A stretch of 6,890 bases of DNA, taken from positions 1 to 6,890 of the forward strand of contig CAMWSI010000042.1 of assembly GCA_947176875.1 (NCBI GenBank), written 5' to 3'. Source of the stretch: an uncultured Bacteroidales bacterium (lineage in GTDB: Bacteria; Bacteroidota; Bacteroidia; Bacteroidales; P3). Within the stretch, counting starts at the first letter, position 1. The number at the start of each line of letters is the position of its first letter. The translations under genes and the position numbers were made by a program. Positions 1 through 6,068 of the stretch are shown one piece after another. The notes under the pieces were generated by a model, which was given only the letters and a program-made list of their open reading frames with translations, made no database searches and was not told the DNA's origin.

Positions 1-894
1 GGCTTCGGTGATGATGCACTCCTTGCCGCCGTTTTCCACAAAGAAAACCGCCGCCCGTACCTTGGGGGCCATCGATCCTTCGGCAAACTGCCCCTCCGCC
101 AGATATTGGCGGGCTTCAGCAACGGTAATCGTATCCAGCGCCTTTTCGTCCGGCTTGCGGAAATTGACATATACTTTGGGCACGTCGGTCAGGATGTAGA
201 ATTCGTCGGCCTTGATTTTGACCGCCGTCAGAGCCGACGCCAGATCTTTGTCGATGACGGCTTCTATACCCTTGAAACTGTCGCCTTCGCGAACGACGGG
301 GATGCCGCCGCCGCCTACGGTCACGACGATATGGCCGGCTTCCACGGCCGCTTCTATCATCTCCAGGTGGTTGATGTCAATCGGGGTGGGCGATGGAACG
401 ACCTTGCGCCAGCCGTTGCCTTTCGGATCTTCCTTGAACAAGGCGCCGGTGGCTTGGCTGTAACGGTCCGCGTCTTCTTTGGTATAATAAGGGCCTACGG
501 GTTTGGTCGGATTGGCGAAAGCCTTGTCGTCTTTGCTGACCAGAACCTGTGTCAGCAAGGTCACCACCTGACGGTTCAGGCCTGCTTTCAGCATCTCGTT
601 GAACAGGCAGAGTTCGATCAGGTAACCGATGGAACCTTGGGTTTCCGCCACGCAGAAATCCATCGGCATGGCTTCCAAGCCGAAGACCTGTTTGCCCGCT
701 TCGTGTTGCAGCATGACATTGCCTACCTGCGGGCCGTTGCCGTGTCCGATGACCAGATTGTAGCCCTGGTGAAGCAGCGGCAATAAAGCTTTGCAGGTGT
801 CGCTTACATTTCGGATCTGTTCCTCAAACGAGCCTTTCTGGCCGCTTTTGAGCAGTGCATTGCCGCCAAAAGCAACAACGGCTAATTTTTTCAT
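1..894 (-). CDS. arcC: Carbamate kinase, C-terminus cut off by the window edge
   Basis: Carbamate kinase transfers the phosphate of carbamoyl phosphate to ADP, giving ATP, ammonia and CO2. It is the cytoplasmic ATP-forming last step of arginine deiminase, agmatine or ureide fermentation. Reading from the ATG at 894-892, the frame stays open for 298 codons to base 1. It shows the amino acid kinase family signatures: GGNAL (residues 10-14), HGNGPQVG (51-58), VGGGGIPV (193-200) and VIDKDLAS (213-220), followed by ILTDVPKVYVNF. The family is usually about 310-317 residues, so only some 12-20 C-terminal residues are missing, through the window boundary and not a mutation. The start is well supported because MKKLAVVAFGGNAL is the normal family N-terminus. 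It follows rnfA by 95 nt on the same strand. No arginine deiminase or carbamoyltransferase gene is visible, so the source of carbamoyl phosphate cannot be told. The family call is firm; the exact pathway is not. Confidence 0.95.
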   Translation of the reverse strand, partial: MKKLAVVAFGGNALLKSGQKGSFEEQIRNVSDTCKALLPLLHQGYNLVIGHGNGPQVGNVMLQHEAGKQVFGLEAMPMDFCVAETQGSIGYLIELCLFNEMLKAGLNRQVVTLLTQVLVSKDDKAFANPTKPVGPYYTKEDADRYSQATGALFKEDPKGNGWRKVVPSPTPIDINHLEMIEAAVEAGHIVVTVGGGGIPVVREGDSFKGIEAVIDKDLASALTAVKIKADEFYILTDVPKVYVNFRKPDEKALDTITVAEARQYLAEGQFAEGSMAPKVRAAVFFVENGGKECIITEA

Positions 895-929
895 AGGGAT
901 AACGTGTTTGGTGGTTCAAAGCGTTTCCT

Positions 930-955
930 GCCGCCTGCTTATCGTGACAGGTGGC
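930..955. other. Imperfect inverted repeat between rnfA and arcC
   Basis: The arms GCCGCCTG (930-937) and CAGGTGGC (948-955) pair over 8 bp around a 10-nt loop. As plus-strand RNA the only imperfection is a G-U pair; as minus-strand RNA, the direction of the surrounding genes, there is one A-C mismatch. No T-run follows it in the minus direction, so it does not look like an intrinsic terminator for the rnf operon. It could be an RNA processing or stability element, or chance in GC-rich DNA. Confidence 0.3.
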
Positions 956-966
956 GAAAAAGACCA

Positions 967-974
967 CAAAAATA
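967..974 (-). promoter_or_regulatory. Possible -7 element of a Bacteroidota-type promoter for arcC
   Basis: Minus-strand TATTTTTG fits the Bacteroidota -7 consensus TAnnTTTG. It lies in the AT-rich stretch just after the rnfA stop, about 72 nt ahead of the arcC start. No TTTG sits at the expected 19-21 nt upstream; the nearest (986-989) is only 11 nt away. The match is therefore partial, and arcC may simply be read through from rnf. Confidence 0.25.
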
Positions 975-989
975 AGCAAATAAAACAAA

Positions 990-1562
990 TTAAACTAATC
1001 CGGCGAAGCCCATGAACGCGATGGCCAGAATGCCGGCCGTAATCATCGCGATAGGCGCGCCTTTCATCGTTTGCGGTACATCCACAAGTTCCAAGTCTTC
1101 GCGTATGCCGGCGAAAATCAACAACGCGAGCATGAAACCCAGGGCCGAGGCGAATGCGAACACCGTACTCTCCAGCAGGTTGAATTCTTTTTGCACGACG
1201 AGGATGGCCACGCCCAAGACAGCGCAATTCGTCGTAATCAGCGGCAGAAAGATACCCAGGGCTTGGTAGAGGGCGGGGCTGACTTTTTTCAGGACGATTT
1301 CCACCATTTGCACGAGGGCCGCGATGACGAGGATGTAGGCGATGGTTTGCAGGAAACCTAACTCCAACGGTTCCAAAAGGTAATGGTTGATCAGGTAAGT
1401 GACGACCGTGGCCAGTGTGATGACGAAAACGACGGCCGCTCCCATGCCGACGGAAGAGGACAGTTTGTTGGATACGCCTAAGAACGGGCAGATGCCGAGG
1501 GTTTGCGACAAAACGATGTTATTGACGAAAACGGCGCCTACGATGAGCAGTATGTATTCCAT
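990..1562 (-). CDS. rnfA: Rnf complex membrane subunit RnfA
   Basis: RnfA is an integral membrane subunit of the ferredoxin:NAD+ oxidoreductase. With its inverted-topology relative RnfE it forms the membrane core, where a [2Fe-2S] cluster held by cysteines of both proteins passes electrons across the bilayer. The 190-residue product has the family's usual length and about six hydrophobic segments. The two conserved cysteine motifs are present: LGICPFLGVS with Cys25 and TNCAVLG with Cys113. MVEIVLKKVSPALYQALGIFLPL is also typical, here given only as its start (residues 86-95) and end (101-108). The start is fixed by MEYILLIVGAVFVNN, the normal N-terminus. It begins 30 nt after rnfE with an A-run just before the ATG and no Shine-Dalgarno site, and is the last rnf gene of the cluster. 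The NqrE subunit of Na+-NQR is the main look-alike, but the rnfB and rnfC neighbours decide for Rnf. Confidence 0.97.
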   Translation of the reverse strand: MEYILLIVGAVFVNNIVLSQTLGICPFLGVSNKLSSSVGMGAAVVFVITLATVVTYLINHYLLEPLELGFLQTIAYILVIAALVQMVEIVLKKVSPALYQALGIFLPLITTNCAVLGVAILVVQKEFNLLESTVFAFASALGFMLALLIFAGIREDLELVDVPQTMKGAPIAMITAGILAIAFMGFAGLV

Positions 1563-1592
1563 GGATGCGTGTTTTTTTAGGTGAGGGGGAAA

Positions 1593-2207
1593 TTAACGGT
1601 TGGCCGAACGCAGGTTCTGCAACGCGCGTATGACGGCGATGAGCAGTCCCAGCGCGAAAAACGCGCCCGGCGCGAGGACGAAGATTAAAATGCCGTCGGC
1701 TTCCGGTGCGATGAACTTATACCCGAAGACCGCGCCGCTGCCGAGCAGTTCCCGTACGGCTCCGAGCAACGTCAGGGCAATCGTGAAGCCCAATCCCATG
1801 CCCGCACCGTCCAGGAACGAACGGAACACGTCGTTTTTGGCGGCGAAGGCTTCGGCGCGCCCCAAGACGAGGCAATTCACGACGATAAGCGGGATGAAGA
1901 GCCCCAATTGGGCGTAGAGGGCCGGCACGTAGGCTTTCATCAGCAGCTCCACCATCGTCACGAACGAGGCGATGATGACGATGAAGCACGGAATCCGCAC
2001 CTTGTCGGGAATCTGGGATTTGACGAGCGATATGATGATGTTCGACAGAATCAGCACGAACGTCGTGGCCAGTCCCATGCCGAGGCCATTGACGGCCGAC
2101 GAGGTGACGCCGAGTGTCGGACACATGCCGAGCAACAATACGAAGACGGGATTATTCGTAAACAACCCGTTGCTGAATATTTTCCAATAGGGGGTTCTAT
2201 TATTCAT
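1593..2207 (-). CDS. rnfE: Rnf complex membrane subunit RnfE
   Basis: RnfE is the second half of the RnfA/RnfE membrane core that carries electrons through a [2Fe-2S] site within the bilayer. The 204-residue protein is of normal length and almost wholly hydrophobic, with about six membrane segments. It has NNPVFVLLLGMCPTLGVTSS (residues 18-37, Cys29) and VVNCLVLGRAEAFA (109-122, Cys112), the counterparts of the two cysteine motifs of RnfA. A further Cys74 is not part of the known motif. The ATG at 2207-2205 lies inside the end of rnfG, giving an 8-nt overlap, and AAGGAGGT stands 4 nt before it, so translation is probably coupled to rnfG. The C-terminus (RALQNLRSANR) is a basic tail on one membrane face. 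NqrD is the homologue in Na+-NQR; the operon context favours RnfE. Confidence 0.97.
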   Translation of the reverse strand: MNNRTPYWKIFSNGLFTNNPVFVLLLGMCPTLGVTSSAVNGLGMGLATTFVLILSNIIISLVKSQIPDKVRIPCFIVIIASFVTMVELLMKAYVPALYAQLGLFIPLIVVNCLVLGRAEAFAAKNDVFRSFLDGAGMGLGFTIALTLLGAVRELLGSGAVFGYKFIAPEADGILIFVLAPGAFFALGLLIAVIRALQNLRSANR

Positions 2208-2790
2208 CTTGACCTCCTTCCGATAATAAATGGTTTTCCGATAGGGAGTTGAAAGCGCGTTCCAATGCGTCGCAATAAGCGCGGGAACTGATTGTGGCCG
2301 CCGTAATCGCGTCCACGTCGCCGCCGTCTTTCCTGACGCGCAACCTGAACGTCCGCGGATGCCGGTTTTCGAATTGACCGGCGAATTTCGCTTCGGTCAT
2401 CTTGGAGCCCAAACCCGGCGTTTCGGCATGTTGCAGCACCTGTACGCGGTAGAGCGTGCCGTCGGGAAGAAAGCCCGCCATCAGCCGGATTTCTCCTGAA
2501 AAGCCTTTTTTCGTAAACGTCTGGACGGCTATGCCGACGGGGGTGTTTTGAACATAGGCCGTGTAGGCGGTCAGGGCACCGCTGCCGTCAGGCGCGTTCA
2601 TCTGTTTGGATTCGAGGCGTTCAAAGACGGGCAGTACGGCCTTGATGGCCGCCTCCTGTTTCTCTTTCTCCGCCTGGGCTATCTGGGCGCGTGTCATCAA
2701 GTACAGGCCGCCGACGCAACCGCCTGAGAGAATCGTGACGCCGATCAGGCTCACGATCATATTTTTGAGGGTCGAAGCTTTCTTTTCCAT
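2200..2790 (-). CDS. rnfG: Rnf complex FMN-binding subunit RnfG
   Basis: RnfG is a membrane-anchored subunit whose FMN-binding domain faces the outer side of the inner membrane and carries FMN bound to a threonine by a phosphoester bond, put there by the flavin transferase ApbE. The 196-residue product has one N-terminal membrane helix (about 10-32) and then a soluble domain. HAETPGLGSKM (121-131) is a hallmark of the family. The attachment motif is DAITAATISSR (160-170), with Thr166 as the predicted flavin site. The position usually occupied by Gly in the SGAT core is Ala164 here; I recall TAAT in other Bacteroidales RnfG proteins, so this is probably a lineage variant. The gene follows rnfD by 24 nt and overlaps rnfE by 8 nt. 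No apbE gene is in the window, so the transferase must be encoded elsewhere. NqrC is the homologous alternative. Confidence 0.96.
   Translation of the reverse strand: MEKKASTLKNMIVSLIGVTILSGGCVGGLYLMTRAQIAQAEKEKQEAAIKAVLPVFERLESKQMNAPDGSGALTAYTAYVQNTPVGIAVQTFTKKGFSGEIRLMAGFLPDGTLYRVQVLQHAETPGLGSKMTEAKFAGQFENRHPRTFRLRVRKDGGDVDAITAATISSRAYCDALERAFNSLSENHLLSEGGQDE
2212..2219 (-). promoter_or_regulatory. Shine-Dalgarno-like site for rnfE inside rnfG
   Basis: Minus-strand AAGGAGGT is fully complementary to the canonical anti-Shine-Dalgarno ACCTCCTT and ends 4 nt before the rnfE ATG (2207-2205). It also encodes part of the RnfG C-terminus (Glu-Gly-Gly). None of the other starts in this window has anything comparable, in keeping with the general weakness of such sites in Bacteroidota. 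It supports the overlapping start and re-initiation by ribosomes finishing rnfG. Confidence 0.6.
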
Positions 2791-2814
2791 AGTCGTTAGT
2801 CTGGCGTAGGTCGT

Positions 2815-3864
2815 TTAGCAACCGTAACGTTTGGGCTTGAAACCGCGGTTGATGAGCGGCACAAACGCATTCATGATCAAAATGGCGAACGATACGCCTT
2901 CCGGGTAGGCGCCGAAATTGCGGATTAAAATCGTCAGCACGCCGCAACCGAGGCCGAATATGATTTTACCCCAAGGGGTCATGGGCGAAGTCACCATGTC
3001 GGTGGCCATGAAAAACGCGCCGAGCATGATGCCGCCGCTTAGGAGGCTGAATCCAGGGGGCAGGAATGCCTGCGGGTCGGCGGCGTGCAGGATGGCCGCG
3101 AACACGAAGGCCGAACCGAGGAAAGCCGCCGGGATATGCCAGGTAATGATACGTCGCCAAAGCAGGAACAGGCCGCCGAGCAGGATGGCCAGCACCGATA
3201 CTTCGCCGAGCGAGCCGGCGTGTTGGCCGGTCAGCATTTCCCAAGGCGTTAGGCCGAGGTGTTTGATGCTTTCGTCTATCGTCATGCCTTGTTGCAGGCC
3301 CTCTTTGATTAGCCCCAGCGGGGTGGGGCCGGTCAGCGCGTCCGTGGCGGTGGATCCGGCGGCCGCGCTTATTTCCACGGCTTGTCGTTCGAGGTCCGCC
3401 ATCGGTTGCGGTCTCGGCCAGGTCGTCATGGCCACGGGGAAGGAAATCAGCAGGAACACGCGGCCGACCAAAGCGGGATTGAACGGGTTGTTGCCCAAGC
3501 CGCCATAAGCCATTTTGGCTAATCCGATGGCGGCCATCGCCCCCAGAACCGTCATCCACCACGGCAACGTGGCCGGCAGGTTGAACGCGAGCAGCAAGCC
3601 CGTAATGACGGCCGAACCGTCTTGGACGGTAACGGGCTTTTTGAGCATGAAACGCTGGATGAGCCATTCGCACGCCACACAGGCGGCCGTGCTGACGATA
3701 ATCGTCCGTACGGCCGGCCGGCCGAAGTAATAAATGGAGACTGTCAGGGCAGGCAACAGGGCGATGACGACGCCCCACATGATTTTTGAAACGCTTTCGG
3801 GGCCGTGTATATGCGGCGACCCGGATACGGTCAGTTTCTGGAAAGCGGATTTTTCAGCCGACAT
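2815..3864 (-). CDS. rnfD: Rnf complex FMN-binding membrane subunit RnfD
   Basis: RnfD is a multi-pass membrane subunit that carries covalent FMN and is thought to take part in the ion-pumping electron path. The 349-residue product has the family's length. It starts with a short soluble stretch containing SGSPHIHG, followed by about eight or nine membrane segments (roughly 26-47, 52-70, 84-117, 222-238, 243-262, 276-293, 300-316, 322-338). Typical blocks are GGLGNNPFNPALVGRVFLL (121-139), FMATDMVTSPMTPWGK (285-300) and FGAYPEGVSFAILIMNAFVP (317-336). The flavin motif is DALTGPTPL (175-183), with Thr181 as the expected FMN site. The residue before it is Pro180, where the consensus Dxx[S/T]GAT has Ala. 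The start shares one base with the rnfC stop (TAATG), which points to translational coupling. The protein ends in KPKRYGC, a terminal Cys whose meaning I cannot judge. NqrB is the homologue in Na+-NQR. Confidence 0.96.
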   Translation of the reverse strand: MSAEKSAFQKLTVSGSPHIHGPESVSKIMWGVVIALLPALTVSIYYFGRPAVRTIIVSTAACVACEWLIQRFMLKKPVTVQDGSAVITGLLLAFNLPATLPWWMTVLGAMAAIGLAKMAYGGLGNNPFNPALVGRVFLLISFPVAMTTWPRPQPMADLERQAVEISAAAGSTATDALTGPTPLGLIKEGLQQGMTIDESIKHLGLTPWEMLTGQHAGSLGEVSVLAILLGGLFLLWRRIITWHIPAAFLGSAFVFAAILHAADPQAFLPPGFSLLSGGIMLGAFFMATDMVTSPMTPWGKIIFGLGCGVLTILIRNFGAYPEGVSFAILIMNAFVPLINRGFKPKRYGC

Positions 3865-5201
3865 TATCTGGTTGGGGTATTACGGTTTCTGATAATTTGA
3901 TTGACTTTTGATTTGCCGAGGCGTAGCGTGTCCAATAGCGGCCGGAACGACGGACAGGTGTATTGGCAGCAGCCGCATTCGATACAATCGGTGATATGGT
4001 GCCGTTCGCACAGGTCCATGCGTTTGTTGCGGACGGCGGCATGCAACAGATAGGGCTCCAGCCCCATAGGGCAGGCCTCCACGCATTTGCCGCAGCGGAT
4101 GCAGTGTTCGGCGGTGCGACGGTGCGCCTGTTCTTCCGGTAGCAGCAACAGGGCGGAAAGCCCTTTCGTTACCGGAAGGTCGAGGTGCGGCAGGGCTTTG
4201 CCCATCATCGGGCCGCCGGCTATGACCTTGCCCGTGTTTTCGGGACGTCCGCCGCAGGCTTCCACAAGGGCGCTGACCGGTGTACCTATTTTAACCCAAA
4301 AGTTACGCGGACTTTCCACACAGGGGCCCGTTACCGTCACCAACCTTTCGGTCAGCGGCTTGTGTTTTTGCACGGCTTCATAGACCGCGAAGCAGGTACC
4401 CACATTCTGAATGACGCAACCCGTATGAATCGGCAGTTTGCCGGACGGCACTTCCCGGCCGGTCAGCGCTTTGACCAATTGTTTCTCGGCGCCCTGCGGA
4501 TATTTCATCCGGAGGGCTTCCACCGTGATGCCGTCGCAATCGGCCGCCTTTTGCCGGAGCAAGGCGATGGCTTTCGGTTTGTTGGCCTCTATGCCTACAA
4601 TCGCTTTGTCCACCGACAAGGCTTTCATCAGAATCCGGATTCCGACCAGTATTTCATCGGGTTTATCCAGCATCAGGCGGTAGTCGTCGATGAGATAGGG
4701 CTCGCATTCGACGCCGTTTATCAGCAGGTATTCGGCCTTGCCGTCTTTCGGTACCGACAGCTTGACATGGGTCGGGAAGCAGGCGCCGCCTAAGCCGACG
4801 ATGCCCATATCCTTGATCCGTTCGATGATTTCTTGCGGCGACAGGCTGATTTCGCGTTCGAGCGTCGGGTCGTCCGAGATGAAATCCTCCTTTTCGTCGC
4901 CTTCGGGCTGAATGAAAATGGCCGGCCGTGCGAAGTTGCCCGTGTCGGGGGCTTCGGTCACGTTCTGGACCGTGCCTGAAACCGGCGCGTGTACGACCGA
5001 ACCGGGAAAAGCCGTGTTTTCGGTCAGCGGTTGCCCTCGTTTCACCTGGTCGCCCTTTTGGACGATGGGGCGGGAGGGGGCGCCTAAATGCTGGCTGACC
5101 ATGATGCAGAACGGGCCGTTGTACGTCAGTACTTGTGCCGGCGCGTCCGCGTTGAGTTTATTGTCGTTCGGGTGTACCCCGCCTTTATGAAATGTCTTCA
5201 T
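3864..5201 (-). CDS. rnfC: Rnf complex NADH-binding Fe-S subunit RnfC
   Basis: RnfC is the peripheral cytoplasmic subunit that reduces NAD+; its core resembles NuoF of complex I. The 445-residue product is the usual size for a short-tailed RnfC. In order it has an N-terminal barrel-sandwich region with GGVHP (7-11) and VSQHLGAPSRPIVQKGD (35-51), the glycine-rich nucleotide/FMN region GLGGACFPTHVK (136-147), GVECEPYLIDD (163-173), and an SLBB-like region with GGPMMGKAL (329-337). Two [4Fe-4S] motifs follow: CIRCGKCVEACP (Cys367, 370, 373, 377) and CIECGCCQYTCPS (Cys406, 409, 412, 416). It lacks the long Ala/Lys-rich C-terminal tail of the gammaproteobacterial RsxC/RnfC. The start at MKTFHKGGVHP matches the family. 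It lies 15 nt after rnfB, and its stop overlaps the rnfD start by one base. RnfC has no NQR counterpart with these clusters, so its presence settles the Rnf identity. Confidence 0.98.
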   Translation of the reverse strand: MKTFHKGGVHPNDNKLNADAPAQVLTYNGPFCIMVSQHLGAPSRPIVQKGDQVKRGQPLTENTAFPGSVVHAPVSGTVQNVTEAPDTGNFARPAIFIQPEGDEKEDFISDDPTLEREISLSPQEIIERIKDMGIVGLGGACFPTHVKLSVPKDGKAEYLLINGVECEPYLIDDYRLMLDKPDEILVGIRILMKALSVDKAIVGIEANKPKAIALLRQKAADCDGITVEALRMKYPQGAEKQLVKALTGREVPSGKLPIHTGCVIQNVGTCFAVYEAVQKHKPLTERLVTVTGPCVESPRNFWVKIGTPVSALVEACGGRPENTGKVIAGGPMMGKALPHLDLPVTKGLSALLLLPEEQAHRRTAEHCIRCGKCVEACPMGLEPYLLHAAVRNKRMDLCERHHITDCIECGCCQYTCPSFRPLLDTLRLGKSKVNQIIRNRNTPTR

Positions 5202-5216
5202 GTCGGTTCTTCTGAT

Positions 5217-6041
5217 TTAGTTGGCTGGCTCGGGGTCCGACGGCCGCGTGGAAACGATGGCGTGTTTCGGACATACATCCACGCAGGTTCTGCAATGCGT
5301 GCAACGCGTGAAGTCGATGTAAGCCAAATTATTCTCCACTTTGATGGCGCCCACCGGACAGACCTTGGCGCATTTGCCGCAACCGATGCAGGCCGACAGG
5401 CAGTGTTTCATTGCCAAGGCGCCTTTGTCTTCCGTGTGACAGCCCACATAGATGCGGCCTTCGTGCGCGTGCTTGTATCGCAGTTCGATGATGCCGCGCG
5501 GACAGGCTTGGGCGCAGGCGCCGCAAGCCGTACAGACCGCTTCATTGACTTCAGGGAGGCCGGTTTCCGGATTCATGCTCAGGCAGTTGAACGAACAGGC
5601 CCGCGTGCAGTCGCCCAACCCGAGACAACCGTAGCGGCATCCGTTTTCGCCCGCGTGCAGGCTATGGGCGTAGGCGCAACTCTCGAATCCCTCGTAAGTC
5701 GTTTGCCGGATACTGTTCAGGCGGCCGCCCTGACAGCGCACGACCGGAATCTTGATTTCGCAGGTGTCGGCATGAAGACCGAGCATTTCCGCCACGGCCG
5801 CCCATTCTTCGTTGGAGCAGACCGGACAAACGAGGTCGCCGCCTTCCACAAGGGCTTTAGCCAAATCGCGGCAGCCCGCCTTGCCGCAGGCGCCGCAGTT
5901 CGCGCCCGGTAACCGTTCTGCCACGAGGTCGATGCGCGGATCTTCCTCCACTTTGAATTTCGTGGCGATGGCATAAAGCACCACGGCCGCGATGAGGCCT
6001 GTGCCAGCCAGGAGCAAAACCGCATAAAGAAGCGTCGTCAT
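5217..6041 (-). CDS. rnfB: Rnf complex ferredoxin-type electron-input subunit RnfB
   Basis: RnfB accepts electrons from reduced ferredoxin and hands them to the membrane core. The 274-residue protein has one N-terminal membrane helix (about 4-27), then the 4Fe-4S domain GANCGACGKAGC (Cys49, 52, 57, with Cys72 as the likely fourth ligand). Next come a C-x3-C-x5-C-x3-C cluster site in CRYGCLGLGDCTRAC (Cys135, 139, 145, 149) and three ferredoxin motifs: CTACGACAQACP (170-181), CIGCGKCAKVCP (218-229) and CTHCRTCVDVCP (247-258). This adds up to about five [4Fe-4S] clusters, the Bacteroidota/Clostridia type and not the shorter proteobacterial one. Cys75 (VCPVCSNEEW) sits where relatives usually have Gly, and Cys153, 201 and 214 are also unassigned. 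The start MTTLLYAVLLLAG gives the expected anchor. The gene lies 27 nt after purN. No rseC gene precedes it, unlike many Bacteroidota rnf operons as I recall them. Confidence 0.97.
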   Translation of the reverse strand: MTTLLYAVLLLAGTGLIAAVVLYAIATKFKVEEDPRIDLVAERLPGANCGACGKAGCRDLAKALVEGGDLVCPVCSNEEWAAVAEMLGLHADTCEIKIPVVRCQGGRLNSIRQTTYEGFESCAYAHSLHAGENGCRYGCLGLGDCTRACSFNCLSMNPETGLPEVNEAVCTACGACAQACPRGIIELRYKHAHEGRIYVGCHTEDKGALAMKHCLSACIGCGKCAKVCPVGAIKVENNLAYIDFTRCTHCRTCVDVCPKHAIVSTRPSDPEPAN

Positions 6042-6068
6042 AAGCGTTGTATATAATTGGTAAGGGAT

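Noticed and set aside
106..786. Plus-strand open frame of 226 codons opposite arcC
   Set aside because: The minus strand here encodes a clear carbamate kinase; the plus-strand peptide looks like a codon shadow (rich in F, D, G and H) with no recognisable domain.
930..955. Inverted repeat as an intrinsic terminator of the rnf operon
   Set aside because: On the minus strand the stem has a mismatch and is followed by a mixed GGAAACGC stretch, not a T-run.
2716..2730. RnfG as a lipoprotein with a lipobox at Cys25 (LSGGC)
   Set aside because: The -3 position is Ser, not Leu/Val/Ile, and the hydrophobic stretch continues past the Cys, as in a plain membrane anchor.
2966..3778. Minus-strand 270-codon frame within rnfD in another reading frame
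   Set aside because: It is Arg/Gly/Pro/His-rich with no motifs, while the overlapping frame gives a complete RnfD with membrane segments and the flavin motif.
4185..4793. Plus-strand 202-codon frame opposite rnfC
   Set aside because: It is antisense to the conserved core of RnfC and has no domain of its own.
990..5201. Na+-translocating NADH:quinone reductase (nqr) instead of rnf
   Set aside because: RnfA, D, E and G have NQR homologues, but RnfB with its ferredoxin motifs and RnfC with two 4Fe-4S motifs are present, and there is no NqrF- or NqrA-type gene.
5088..5912. Plus-strand open frame of 274 codons opposite rnfB and the start of rnfC
   Set aside because: It is antisense to strongly recognisable Fe-S proteins, spans the junction of two real genes, and shows no family motifs. 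Long antisense frames are expected in GC-rich coding DNA.
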